Shown here piece after piece: positions 16,007 through 27,810 of a stretch of 64,000 bases of DNA (its first letter is position 1; every line of letters starts with the position of its first letter). The stretch lies in the NCBI RefSeq assembly GCF_040537815.1, contig NZ_JBEWSZ010000002.1:620001-684000 (forward strand), in the 5' to 3' direction. Source of the stretch: Mesorhizobium shangrilense. Lineage in GTDB: Bacteria; Pseudomonadota; Alphaproteobacteria; Rhizobiales; Rhizobiaceae. The notes beneath the pieces are model-generated. The model was not told the DNA's origin. It ran no database searches and saw only the letters and a program-made list of their open reading frames with translations. The translations under genes and the position numbers were made by a program.

Positions 16007-16593
16007 TCGACCTTCAGAGATTAGAGCTTTTCGTCTTAAAATGTGCCGTTATTCAGGCGGACGTGGAAAAATTTGGCCGAATCGACAATCCCATTGCGGG
16101 GTGGGACTCTTCTGTTTCTGATAGCGGATATGACGAGTATGTGTCTCAATTTTCCGAGGATAGCCGCTCAGGTGCTCGAAAAATGGCATCGTACTATGAA
16201 TTATTCTATCTAATAGAAAATGACATTCGAAGAATAATCCACGAAACTTTGGAAGAGAGCCATGGGCGATCGTGGTGGGATGTTTGTGTTGATCAAGCAG
16301 TAAAGGATGAAGTTGAGAAGAATCGTAAGAGGGAGCTCGAACTGGCTCTTTCTATCCGATCTGAGCGAGAGATAGACTATACGACTTTTGGCCAGCTTGG
16401 CGACATAATCAGAAAAAATTGGACAAATTTCGCAGGCATTATGAGCAATCAACCGGCTCTATCAAGAGTTCTGCATCAGCTTAATGTTCTACGCGGCACG
16501 ATCGCCCATTGCGGTTTTCTGGCCGAAGACGAAGTTGATCGTCTCCACCTGACAATCAAGGATTGGTTCCGCGTGATGGCGGGTCCGCGATAG
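16003..16593 (+). CDS. Swt1-type HEPN domain protein (putative ribonuclease)
   Basis: A 196-residue helical protein. The C-terminal segment RVLHQLNVLRGTIAHCGFL contains the HEPN signature R-x4-H (Arg164, His169), the catalytic pair of HEPN ribonucleases found in toxins, abortive-infection proteins and CRISPR effectors. The arrangement with DW.R at the end matches the family named Swt1-like HEPN. It likely cuts RNA when released or triggered, but this is inferred from the family. It is as AT-rich as its partner, starts in an ATGA overlap with it, and ends five bases from the end of carB, which is convergent. Confidence 0.78.
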   Translation: MIDLQRLELFVLKCAVIQADVEKFGRIDNPIAGWDSSVSDSGYDEYVSQFSEDSRSGARKMASYYELFYLIENDIRRIIHETLEESHGRSWWDVCVDQAVKDEVEKNRKRELELALSIRSEREIDYTTFGQLGDIIRKNWTNFAGIMSNQPALSRVLHQLNVLRGTIAHCGFLAEDEVDRLHLTIKDWFRVMAGPR

Positions 16594-16598
16594 CCCCC

Positions 16599-20102
<3,504 letters not shown>

Positions 20103-20245
20103 GGCGAAGTTCCGTTTGGCGGGCGGCTTGCACAAAAAACCGGGACGGGAAGACCCGGCCGGTTGTGCTCGCGATTCTGGTATCAGGCTAGGTGGGCCTT
20201 ATAGGGAAGAGTTTTGGCGGATGTAACCCCGAAAATGAGGGATTA

Positions 20246-20348
20246 GGCAGTAGGGCAGTAGGGCAGTAGGGCAGTAGGGCAGTAGGGCAGTAGGGATGGT
20301 CACTCCCGGCCCTTCACATACTGCCTTACTGCCCTACTGCCTTATTCC
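20246..20348. repeat. 8-bp tandem repeat with an inverted arm
   Basis: Six exact head-to-tail copies of CAGTAGGG run from 20248 to 20295. After a 23-base spacer, TACTGCCTTACTGCCCTACT and GCC (20319-20342) form the imperfect reverse complement, so the transcript could fold into a long, slippable hairpin. It lies between the SH3-domain gene and carB, both on the minus strand, and would be in the leader of carB or the trailer of the upstream gene. The rest of 20103-20357 shows no gene. Confidence 0.85.
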
Positions 20349-20357
20349 CCTTAACCC

Positions 20358-21590
20358 TCAATCCCCGAACGCCAGCGTGTCCGTGATCTCGAAGCGCTCG
20401 GAGACGCCGACGCGGATCATGCTCAGGCTGCCTTCGCGGGTGAAGCGGAAATCGCTGCGCGCGTTCGAGCCGGCGGGCATGCCGGCGTAGAAGGAGATGA
20501 CGCGCGTGCCGCCATCCGGCCAGGTCACGGTGACGTCGGCCTTGTCGCCGCCATTGCGCACGACGCTGACCTCGCAGCGCGTCATCGGCTGGCCGACATA
20601 GCGGGCACAAGGAATCTCGCCGGTGGCATCGGGAGCGCGCGCCAGCGCCGTCGGCGGTTCGACACGCGCGACGGTTTGCGGGTCGATGGACTGCGGGTCC
20701 ACGGTTTTCGGGTTTGTCGCCGGCGCCGCGCCTGCCAGTTCAGGACGTGGTGTCGGAACCGGAATTGCTGACGTGACAGGGGCTGCGGCATCGTCGGTGG
20801 GGTCGTTCGCTGCCGTCACGGCGGGCGTCGCATCGGCTGCTGGTGCGTTGGCTGCCGGGGCGTCGGATGCCTGGCCGTCGGCTGCCTGGGCCGGGCTCGG
20901 CGCCTGCCCGGTCTGGTCCGGCGGGACCTCGGCGGCCGCGTGATTGTCCTTCGCCGCGAAGGCCAGGCCGTAGGCATCCTGCATGGCGGCGCGGCCGATC
21001 GCGGCGGCGGAATTCACAGCGGTTTCCGCCGCGTGGTCGGCGCTGCCCAGCCGCGCCGCCAGATCGGGCGGCGGGGCAGGCGGGGGCTGTTGCGAAGCAG
21101 GCGGCGGCGTGGCTTCGGCCAAGGGGCTCGCGGGCCCGGTCGACGGAGCCGCGCTGGCCGTTGCAACGGTTTGCGACGCGCTGGTGGCGGGCTCGGCGGG
21201 CTTGTCGGTGGCGACCGCCGGCGCCACGACAGGATCCGTCAGAGGCGTGGCATCGGCGACAGGTGCGGGATTGGTCGGGATCAGGTAGCGGGCAGGGGCC
21301 CAGCCGCCCACCTTGGGATTGTCGACGTCCTCGACCTTGCACCATTGATGGCCGTTGACATCGTTGCAGCCGAGGTTCTTCACGCTGGAACCATTGGGCA
21401 GCCGCGCCTGAAGCCTGCCGATCGGTGATGCCGTGGCGCGGACATTCAGCATATCGTCAGGCGCAAGACCGCTGACAATCGAGATGACGAGCGGCGATTC
21501 CTCGGCGATGGCCGGCAGCGCCGTGAACAACACCGGGGCGGCAAGCAGCGCGTGCAACGTCGTTCGGAGCGTAACTGTGCGCCTCATCAC
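20358..21590 (-). CDS. Exported SH3-domain protein with Ala/Pro-rich linker
   Basis: A 410-residue exported protein: signal peptide ending LPAIA, a bacterial SH3 domain at about 33-106 (DDMLNVRATASPIGRLQARL, WCKVEDVDNPKVGGWAPARYL), a long low-complexity Ala/Pro/Thr linker to about residue 310, and a conserved C-terminal domain (IPCARYVGQPMTRCEVSVVR, VTWPDGGTRVISFYAGMPAG). The SH3 part may bind peptidoglycan or peptides; I cannot name the C-terminal function. Two adjacent ATGs are possible starts. It is a single gene upstream of carB. Confidence 0.8.
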   Translation of the reverse strand: MMRRTVTLRTTLHALLAAPVLFTALPAIAEESPLVISIVSGLAPDDMLNVRATASPIGRLQARLPNGSSVKNLGCNDVNGHQWCKVEDVDNPKVGGWAPARYLIPTNPAPVADATPLTDPVVAPAVATDKPAEPATSASQTVATASAAPSTGPASPLAEATPPPASQQPPPAPPPDLAARLGSADHAAETAVNSAAAIGRAAMQDAYGLAFAAKDNHAAAEVPPDQTGQAPSPAQAADGQASDAPAANAPAADATPAVTAANDPTDDAAAPVTSAIPVPTPRPELAGAAPATNPKTVDPQSIDPQTVARVEPPTALARAPDATGEIPCARYVGQPMTRCEVSVVRNGGDKADVTVTWPDGGTRVISFYAGMPAGSNARSDFRFTREGSLSMIRVGVSERFEITDTLAFGD

Positions 21591-21732
21591 CTGGCCGTGG
21601 GCGATAGATTTTCATCGAAGGCGCGCTCAGGCACCAAGGCGCCACCGCATGCCACGGCGGGTTTATAAGGGACGAAGCGGCGACATGTCACCCCGAAAAT
21701 GCTTTGCCGGAGACCGGGAGTCCTGTCGCGGT

Positions 21733-22491
21733 TCAACGGGGCATGAAGCCGGTGCGCAGCGCATAGGCCCATTCCGGCCGTCCCGCCTGCTCGGCCTGGC
21801 GCGCCGCCGCCTCATGGTCGTAGTCGACGGCAACCGTCTCGAAACGGTCGGGATTGCCCGCTTCGCCCAGTGTAACGATACCGTAGCGTGCATGGGGCGA
21901 ACCCTGTTCGGACACATGCGCCGGTGGCGTTGAATCGTCATAGGCCGGGCAGCCGATGCTGCCCGGATTGAAGATGACGGGACCGCCGGGCAAGCGGATC
22001 AATTCGCTGCGATGGCTGTGGCCGCACAGCACGATGCGGTAAATAGGGTCGAGATTTCCAAGCCGCCGCTGGATGGTGGCGATGGGCGCGCGTACCAGAT
22101 GGCCATCGACCACCGCGTCGGTCAGGTATTTCTCATCGTGCTCGGGACGGGCGTGGAAGGCGATGACGCCAGGCGCGATCTCCAGCGTCAGCGGCTGGGC
22201 GAACAGGGCTTCGCGCTGCGCCTCTGTCAGCCGCTCCTGCGCGTAGCGGTCGGAAGGCCACATCTCGTCGTCGGCCGGGTCGGCGGCGACACGGCGGTCG
22301 TGGTTGCCACGCACCGTCGGCAGGGCGAGCGCTTCCAGACGCGCAAACGTCTCGCGTGGCCAGAGCGGGCCGGAGACGCTGTCGCCGAGATTGACGGTGA
22401 GGTCGGTGCCGCCGCGCTGCTTCAGGTCGCGCAGCACGGCTTCCAGCGCCAGTACATTGCCGTGGATATCAGCGAGAACGGCAATGCGCAT
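21733..22491 (-). CDS. Metallophosphoesterase (YfcE/MJ0936-type)
   Basis: A 252-residue calcineurin-like phosphoesterase. Metal ligands are visible in order: D and H of LADIHGN, D of NLGDSVSG, N and H of VRGNHDRR, H of AFHARPEHD, and H pair of LCGHSHRSELI, followed by NPGSIGCPAYDD. Family members hydrolyse phosphodiesters; the substrate is unknown. The ATG at 22491 begins MRIAVLADIHGN, the usual N-terminus. It is divergent from the marR-emrBA operon with an operator-like palindrome between them. Confidence 0.9.
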   Translation of the reverse strand: MRIAVLADIHGNVLALEAVLRDLKQRGGTDLTVNLGDSVSGPLWPRETFARLEALALPTVRGNHDRRVAADPADDEMWPSDRYAQERLTEAQREALFAQPLTLEIAPGVIAFHARPEHDEKYLTDAVVDGHLVRAPIATIQRRLGNLDPIYRIVLCGHSHRSELIRLPGGPVIFNPGSIGCPAYDDSTPPAHVSEQGSPHARYGIVTLGEAGNPDRFETVAVDYDHEAAARQAEQAGRPEWAYALRTGFMPR

Positions 22492-22591
22492 GGAAGGCTC
22501 CTTGTCTTGAGTGGCTGAGCCTCGAACCGCGAAATGGCCGACGTTGCCCCCTTCTTTCGTAGCAAGGCCTTGAGATTTGTCGAGGGTGGGT

Positions 22592-22626
22592 ATAGATAGG
22601 ATACAATTAGTTAGTATGCTATCTAT
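22592..22626. promoter_or_regulatory. Palindromic operator of the marR-emrBA operon
   Basis: ATAGATAGGATAC (22592-22604) and GTATGCTATCTAT (22614-22626) are inverted with 12 of 13 matches around a 9-base AT-rich spacer. The site sits directly before the MarR start at 22640. Length and symmetry fit a MarR-family dimer site, so self-repression is likely. Confidence 0.65.
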
Positions 22627-22639
22627 TATGTTGCTACCG

Positions 22640-23113
22640 ATGACCACTGCCACACAGAGATTTGAGATCCTCGAGGAGACCGCGCGTGTCAGCCGCAAGA
22701 TCCGCACCCTGTTCGACGCCAGGGTGCGCGAGCGCGGGCTGACGCTGGCGCGGGCCCGCACGCTGTTGCGCATCGCGCGTTGCGAGGCGGCCAATCAAAA
22801 GGAACTCGCCGACGAACTCGAGATCGAGACGGCAACGCTGGTGCGCATCATCGACGGGCTGGAGACACAAGGCCTGATCGAGCGGCACGAGGTCGAGGGC
22901 GACCGCCGCGCCAAGCAGGTCGTGCTGACCAGGGAAGGCGAGGCGCTGGCTGATGTCGTCGAACTCGTGGCTGCGCAGGTCGGCAGGGAAGTGCTGGCGG
23001 GCATCCCCAAGCACGAGCTTCGGTCGGCGCACGGCAGCCTGCGCAAGATGGCTGTCAACATCGAGAGCGCGGCCGGCCGTTTCGCCGAACTCGAGCCGGT
23101 GATTGGAAAATAG
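22640..23113 (+). CDS. MarR family transcriptional regulator
   Basis: A 157-residue winged-helix regulator: dimerisation helices, then the HTH NQKELADELEIETATLVRII and the wing LIERHEVEGDRRAKQVVLT, whose D-R-R is typical. It most likely represses itself and the EmrB/EmrA-type pump encoded two bases downstream, with release by small lipophilic compounds. Several in-frame ATGs exist (22616, 22628, 22640). I chose 22640 because the earlier ones fall in or beside the operator palindrome and MTTATQRFEILEETARVSR is a family-like N-terminus. Confidence 0.88.
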   Translation: MTTATQRFEILEETARVSRKIRTLFDARVRERGLTLARARTLLRIARCEAANQKELADELEIETATLVRIIDGLETQGLIERHEVEGDRRAKQVVLTREGEALADVVELVAAQVGREVLAGIPKHELRSAHGSLRKMAVNIESAAGRFAELEPVIGK

Positions 23114-23115
23114 CG

Positions 23116-24909
23116 GTGTCAACCTTCGACACATCCGATCCCGAGGCGGTGCGGCGTCGTCGCGCCGCCAAACGCGCAACGGGCGACAACGACAATCGCG
23201 ATGCGCCGGTTATTGTTGAAGAGCCGAAGGCCGATGTGGCGGAAGCGGGCGAGCCCCTCCAACCAACCCGCCAGCGCAGGCGCCGCCCCTGGCAGACACC
23301 GGTTGAACCGCCGGCCTCGCTGCCGGCACCGGCGCCCTATGTGCCCCGGCATCCGTTCGTGGCGCTCTGTTATGCCGCGACCTCGGTGATGATCGCCATC
23401 ACCTATGGTCTGGGGCTGAATTTCGTCAATGCCAACCTTCTCCAGGTGTCCGGTGAATTCTCCGCCACCACCAACGAGGCGGTGTGGCTGACGGCAGCCT
23501 ATATGGCGCCCAATGTCAGCCTGTCGCTGCTGCTGGTGAAGATCCGGGCGCAGTATGGCCTGAGGCAATTCGCCGAGCTCGCCATCGTCATCTTCATCGT
23601 CGTCAACGGGCTGCACCTGTTCACCCACGACCTCGGCACGGCGATCGTCGCCCGCTTCTTCGCTGGCGTTGCGGCGGCACCGATGTCGACGCTGAGCCTC
23701 CTCTATATCCTCGAATGTTTCCCGCCGGAACGGAAGATGACCATCGGCATGCCGATGGCCATGATCAATATCGGGCTGGGCTCGCCGATCGCCCGGCTGA
23801 TCTCGCCGGCCCTGCTCGATCTCGGCGGCTGGCAGCCGATCTATCTGCTGGAAGTCGGCCTGGCGCTGATCAGCCTGGCGTTGATCTACACGCTGCCGCT
23901 GACCTCACCGCCCAAGGTCAAGGTGCTCGGCTTCATGGATGTCGTCAGCTACCTCTTCCTCGCCGTCGGCTTCGGCACGCTGGCCATCGTGCTGTCGGTC
24001 GGCCGCTACTATTGGTGGCTGGAGGCCCCGTGGCTGGGCTGGCTGCTGGTTGCCTCCATCGTCTGCCTCGTCACTGTGGCGGTGATCGAGCTCAACCGAA
24101 AATATCCGCTGCTCGACATCAAGTGGCTGTCGTCGCCGGAGATCCTGCATTTCGCCGGCGTGCTGCTGATGTTCCGCGTGTTGATGACCGAGCAGTCGAG
24201 TGGCATCAGCGGCTTCTTCCAGCAGGCCGGCCTGCTCAACGACCAGCAGACGACGCTCTATGCGATCATCCTCTGCGCCACCATCGCCGGCGGCGTTGCC
24301 TGCGCGGCGGTGCTGAAGCCGGGGCGGGAGCCGGCGATCCATGTCGTCGCGCTCTGCCTGATGGCGATCGGCGCCTTCATGGATTCGCGGCTGACCAGCC
24401 AGACGCGGCCCGAGCAGATGTATGTCAGCCAGGCGCTGATCGCGGTGGCGAGCTCCCTGTTCCTGGCGCCGGCCCTGGCGATGGGTTTCGTCAACGCGCT
24501 GAAGAAGGGCATGAACTACATGCTGAGCTTCGTCGTCGTCTTCCTGTTCACGCAGAGCATTGGCGGCCTGATCGGCTCGGCGATCTTCGGCACGCTCGTC
24601 ATCCTGCGCGAAAAATTCCATTCGGCTGGTATCGTCGAGCATCTGGCGATGACCAATCCGGCGGTCGCCCAGCGAATTTCGCAGCTCGGTGGCGCCTATT
24701 CGCATGTGCTGACCGATCCGGTGCTGCGCCAGGCGGAAGGCGTCGCGCTGCTCGCCCAGCAGGCGACGCAGGAAGCCTATGCGCGCGCCTATGGCGACGT
24801 GTTCCTCTTGATCGCCATCGCCTCGGCCTTCGCCGTCGCGGTGCTCGTGCTGCGGATGGCATGGCGCCAGCTCGGCACTCTCCTGCGTTCCGCAGCAGTG
24901 GCGGCGTGA
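23116..24909 (+). CDS. EmrB-type MFS efflux transporter
   Basis: A 597-residue DHA2-related membrane protein with about 14 hydrophobic segments after an 80-residue charged, probably cytosolic N-terminus (RRRRAAKRATGDNDNRD). TNEAVWLTAAYMAPNVS and the end of segment 4 resemble EmrB-like pumps with an HlyD partner. It would drive export with the proton gradient, together with the adaptor encoded next. It starts at a GTG two bases after the MarR stop. The substrate is unknown; MarR/EmrBA loci usually handle phenolics or uncouplers. Confidence 0.87.
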   Translation: MSTFDTSDPEAVRRRRAAKRATGDNDNRDAPVIVEEPKADVAEAGEPLQPTRQRRRRPWQTPVEPPASLPAPAPYVPRHPFVALCYAATSVMIAITYGLGLNFVNANLLQVSGEFSATTNEAVWLTAAYMAPNVSLSLLLVKIRAQYGLRQFAELAIVIFIVVNGLHLFTHDLGTAIVARFFAGVAAAPMSTLSLLYILECFPPERKMTIGMPMAMINIGLGSPIARLISPALLDLGGWQPIYLLEVGLALISLALIYTLPLTSPPKVKVLGFMDVVSYLFLAVGFGTLAIVLSVGRYYWWLEAPWLGWLLVASIVCLVTVAVIELNRKYPLLDIKWLSSPEILHFAGVLLMFRVLMTEQSSGISGFFQQAGLLNDQQTTLYAIILCATIAGGVACAAVLKPGREPAIHVVALCLMAIGAFMDSRLTSQTRPEQMYVSQALIAVASSLFLAPALAMGFVNALKKGMNYMLSFVVVFLFTQSIGGLIGSAIFGTLVILREKFHSAGIVEHLAMTNPAVAQRISQLGGAYSHVLTDPVLRQAEGVALLAQQATQEAYARAYGDVFLLIAIASAFAVAVLVLRMAWRQLGTLLRSAAVAA

Positions 24910-24932
24910 CCAGAAATTCGGTGTAAAGTCAG

Positions 24933-25985
24933 ATGTCCAAGATCCTCAAATCCTTCTCCACCTATCTTGCCCTTGCCGCCGGCATCGTCGGCGTGCTGGT
25001 CGTCCTCTATGCGTGGCAGCTGCCGCCCTTCGAGAGCAGCATCGAGCAGACCGACAATGCCTATGTGCGCGGCAACGTCACCATGCTCAGTCCGCAGGTG
25101 GCCGGCTATGTGGCTGAGGTGCCGGTGACCGATTATGCCGATGTGAAGAAGGGCGATCTGATCGTGCGCATCGACGACAAGCCCTATGCCCAGAAACTGG
25201 AGCAGGCGCGCGCCACGTTGGCCAGCAAGAGTGCGGCGCTGTCGGCCTCCGACCAGGCCGAGGCGGCCAGCCGCGCGCAGATCACGCTGGCCGAGGCCGG
25301 CATCGCCAGCGCCAAGGCGGCCGATGATCTGGCGCGCGCCAATCTCAGGCGCGGCGAGCAACTGATCGCCAAGGGATTTTCGACGCAAAGCGATGTCGAC
25401 GTGGTGCGCAATGCCGTCAGCCAGTCGGATGCCGCCATGCGCGAGGCCGATGCCAGGCTCGAAGTCGCCAGGCAAGCGCTTGCCCAGACGCTGGTCAGCC
25501 GCCAATCCCTGCATGCCGATGTCGACCAGGCACAGGCTGCGGTGCGGTTGGCCGAGATCGACTTGGCGAACACGCGTATCGTGGCGCCGGAAGACGGCAC
25601 GCTGGGCACCGTCGGCGCCTCGTTCGGCGCCTACGTCACGGCCGGTTCGCAACTCACCAGCCTGGTGCCGGAGCGCAAATGGGTGATCGCCAATTTCAAG
25701 GAGACGCAGGTCGCGCTGCTCAAGGTCGGCCAGCCTGCCAGCTTCCGCGTCGATGCGCTGAACCGCGCCGAGATACGCGGCCACATCACACGGTTCTCGC
25801 CGGCGGCCGGATCGGAATTCGCCGTCATCAAGGCCGACAATTCGAGCGGCAATTTCACCAAGGTGGCGCAGCGCATCCCCGTGCGCATCGAGATCGACGA
25901 AGGCCAGGACCTCGCTGCGATGCTGGCTCCCGGCATGTCGGTGATCGTCAGCGTCGACACGGATGCCGCGCCGAGCAGGCTGTAG
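24933..25985 (+). CDS. HlyD/EmrA-type membrane fusion protein
   Basis: A 350-residue periplasmic adaptor. One N-terminal membrane anchor (residues about 9-28) is followed by the lipoyl half TDNAYVRGNVTMLSPQVAGY, a long coiled-coil hairpin (about 85-185, rich in Ala, Glu, Gln), the second lipoyl half VAPEDGTLGTVGASFGAYV, and a beta-barrel (WVIANFKETQVALLKVGQPA). It links the inner-membrane EmrB-like pump to an outer-membrane channel, which is not encoded here. It follows emrB by 23 bases in the same operon. Confidence 0.92.
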   Translation: MSKILKSFSTYLALAAGIVGVLVVLYAWQLPPFESSIEQTDNAYVRGNVTMLSPQVAGYVAEVPVTDYADVKKGDLIVRIDDKPYAQKLEQARATLASKSAALSASDQAEAASRAQITLAEAGIASAKAADDLARANLRRGEQLIAKGFSTQSDVDVVRNAVSQSDAAMREADARLEVARQALAQTLVSRQSLHADVDQAQAAVRLAEIDLANTRIVAPEDGTLGTVGASFGAYVTAGSQLTSLVPERKWVIANFKETQVALLKVGQPASFRVDALNRAEIRGHITRFSPAAGSEFAVIKADNSSGNFTKVAQRIPVRIEIDEGQDLAAMLAPGMSVIVSVDTDAAPSRL

Positions 25986-26027
25986 CCATATTAGTCAGGG
26001 CATCAGCGGTTTCGGAGGGGCGGGAAT

Positions 26028-26384
26028 TCAGGCAGGGATTTCGATGTCGTGTCCGCCGACCGCCGGCAGCGCCGGATCATCGCCGGCTGCCGCGATAACG
26101 CTGTCGAGCAGGCCCGGGAAGCGGGCGTCGAGATCGGCGCGGCGCAGCGTGATCATCCGGTTTGTACCGACCACTTCGGCGCGGGTGACGCCGGCCTCGC
26201 GCAATTTGGCCAGGTGATAGCTCAGATTGGTCTTTGAGCCGAGATCGAGGAACTGGCTGCAGTTCAGCGGCACGCCTTCCTTGCTGGCGAGATAGCGCAC
26301 GATGGCGAGCCGCGTCGGGTCGCCGAGCACGCCAAGCACGATCGGCAGGCTGATCTGGTCCGTATTGGGGTGGGGCAAGGTCAT
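26028..26384 (-). CDS. ArsR family transcriptional regulator
   Basis: A 118-residue winged-helix protein. The HTH region GDPTRLAIVRYLASKEGVPL and TNLSYHLAKLREAGVTRAEVVGTNRM is typical. The usual metal motif ELCVCDL is missing and only one cysteine (LNCSQF) is present, so it probably senses something other than arsenite-type metals. It is divergent from the MFS exporter at 26604, with a palindrome GTTCAA-N6-TTGAAC in the shared promoter region, and likely represses that exporter. Confidence 0.87.
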   Translation of the reverse strand: MTLPHPNTDQISLPIVLGVLGDPTRLAIVRYLASKEGVPLNCSQFLDLGSKTNLSYHLAKLREAGVTRAEVVGTNRMITLRRADLDARFPGLLDSVIAAAGDDPALPAVGGHDIEIPA

Positions 26385-26571
26385 GCCTGGAAACTAAGCA
26401 CAGTTCGAGCCGATTTCAACGCATCTGTCCTGCTGTGGGCGTGCACACTGTTTCTCCCGTTTGGTGATTGCCGACCGACCGTGGCGACCGCCCGTGCTGA
26501 CACAGGGCTGTCAGGAGGGTTCAGCTATTTTCCCCTGGCTTCATTGACATCATGCCCTGCTATGTCCAATT

Positions 26572-26589
26572 GTTCAATAACTTTTGAAC
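26572..26589. promoter_or_regulatory. Candidate ArsR-family operator
   Basis: GTTCAA (26572-26577) and TTGAAC (26584-26589) are perfectly inverted around six bases, 14 bases before the MFS start codon, within the divergent promoter region of the ArsR and MFS genes. Confidence 0.45.
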
Positions 26590-26603
26590 TAAGGACACCC
26601 GCA

Positions 26604-27782
26604 ATGGACAAGCGCCTCTTCTGGCTTGCGCTCGGATCGTTCACGATCTCGACCGAAGGCTTCGTCATCTCCAGCCTGCTGCCCGACATCGCCAGGGATG
26701 CCGGCATCTCCATTCCTCTGGCCGGCACGCTGATCACCGCCTTTGCGCTCGCCTATGCCGTGGGTACGCCCATCCTGGCGACGCTGACCGGCGAATGGGA
26801 CCGGCGCCGCGTCATCCTGTGGACGCTGGTGTTCTTCGTCGTCGGCAACGTTGTCGCCGCCATGAGTTCTTCCTTCGAAGTGCTGTTGATCGCACGCATC
26901 ATCATGGCGCTGTCATCCGGCCTGTTCGCCGCGACCGCGCAGGGCACAGCCGTGGCACTCGTCGATGATCATCACCGCGCCCGCGCCATTGCCGTCGTGG
27001 TCGGCGGCACCACGGTGGCCGTGGCCGTCGGCGCGCCGATCGGGGCGCTGGTCGCGGCCTTTGCCGGCTGGCGCGGCACCTTCTATGCCATCGCTGGCCT
27101 TGGCGCGCTGGCTGGCGCTATCCTCTGGTACCGGCTGCCGCGTGGCATCGTCGGCACCAAGCTGCCGCTGAAGCGCAGGCTGGCGGCCGCCATGCGTCCG
27201 GGCGTTATGCCGATCCTTTTCACGACATTGCTGGCGCTGACCGGCGCCTTCACCGTCTTTGCCTATGTCGCGCCGCTGGCCATCGAGGGCGGCGGGCTGA
27301 GCGAGATCGCACTGCCCGGCATGCTCTTGGCCTTCGGCGTCGGCGCGGTCATCGGCAATATTGCCGGCGGCCAGGCAGCCGACCGTTTCGGCGCCACCCG
27401 CACGGTCGGCTGGTCGCTGGCGCTGAGCGCCACCATGCTGGTCATGCTGTCGGTCATCCCGACATTCCTGCCGCAGCATATCGCCGGCCCGGCGCTGATG
27501 GCGATGATGGTGCCGTGGGGCATCGTCGGCTGGGCGTTCCCGCCGGCGCAAGCCAGCCGCATCATCAAGCTGGCACCTGATGCGGCCCCCATCGTGCTGT
27601 CGCTCAACGGCTCGGCGCTTTATCTCGGCGTGGCGCTGGGCGCGGTGGTCGGCGGTGGCGTGCTGCGCTACGGCCTACCGGCCGACCTTGGCCTGATCGC
27701 CGCCGCTTTCCCGTTGATCGGGCTCGGCATCGTGCTGGCCGGGCGGATGCTGGCCAGGCCCGTCGCCATGCCTGCCGAATAG
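26604..27782 (+). CDS. MFS transporter, DHA1 sugar/drug efflux type
   Basis: A 392-residue, 12-segment transporter. The N-terminus MDKRLFWLALGSFTISTEGF with the downstream VISSLLPDIARD and TLITAFALAYAVGTPI matches the AraJ/YdhP-like group. The loop motif GEWDRRRVILWTL is a variant of the MFS signature. The cargo is not known. The ATG at 26604 follows AAGGA. An in-frame extension to 26370 covers the promoter and is rejected. Expression is probably controlled by the divergent ArsR-type regulator. Confidence 0.88.
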   Translation: MDKRLFWLALGSFTISTEGFVISSLLPDIARDAGISIPLAGTLITAFALAYAVGTPILATLTGEWDRRRVILWTLVFFVVGNVVAAMSSSFEVLLIARIIMALSSGLFAATAQGTAVALVDDHHRARAIAVVVGGTTVAVAVGAPIGALVAAFAGWRGTFYAIAGLGALAGAILWYRLPRGIVGTKLPLKRRLAAAMRPGVMPILFTTLLALTGAFTVFAYVAPLAIEGGGLSEIALPGMLLAFGVGAVIGNIAGGQAADRFGATRTVGWSLALSATMLVMLSVIPTFLPQHIAGPALMAMMVPWGIVGWAFPPAQASRIIKLAPDAAPIVLSLNGSALYLGVALGAVVGGGVLRYGLPADLGLIAAAFPLIGLGIVLAGRMLARPVAMPAE

Positions 27783-27810
27783 GCTCTGTATGTAACGCCG
27801 GCCTGACGCT

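Noticed and set aside
20246..20348. CRISPR-like short repeats
   Set aside because: Units are 8 bases, contiguous and without spacers; no cas genes are nearby.
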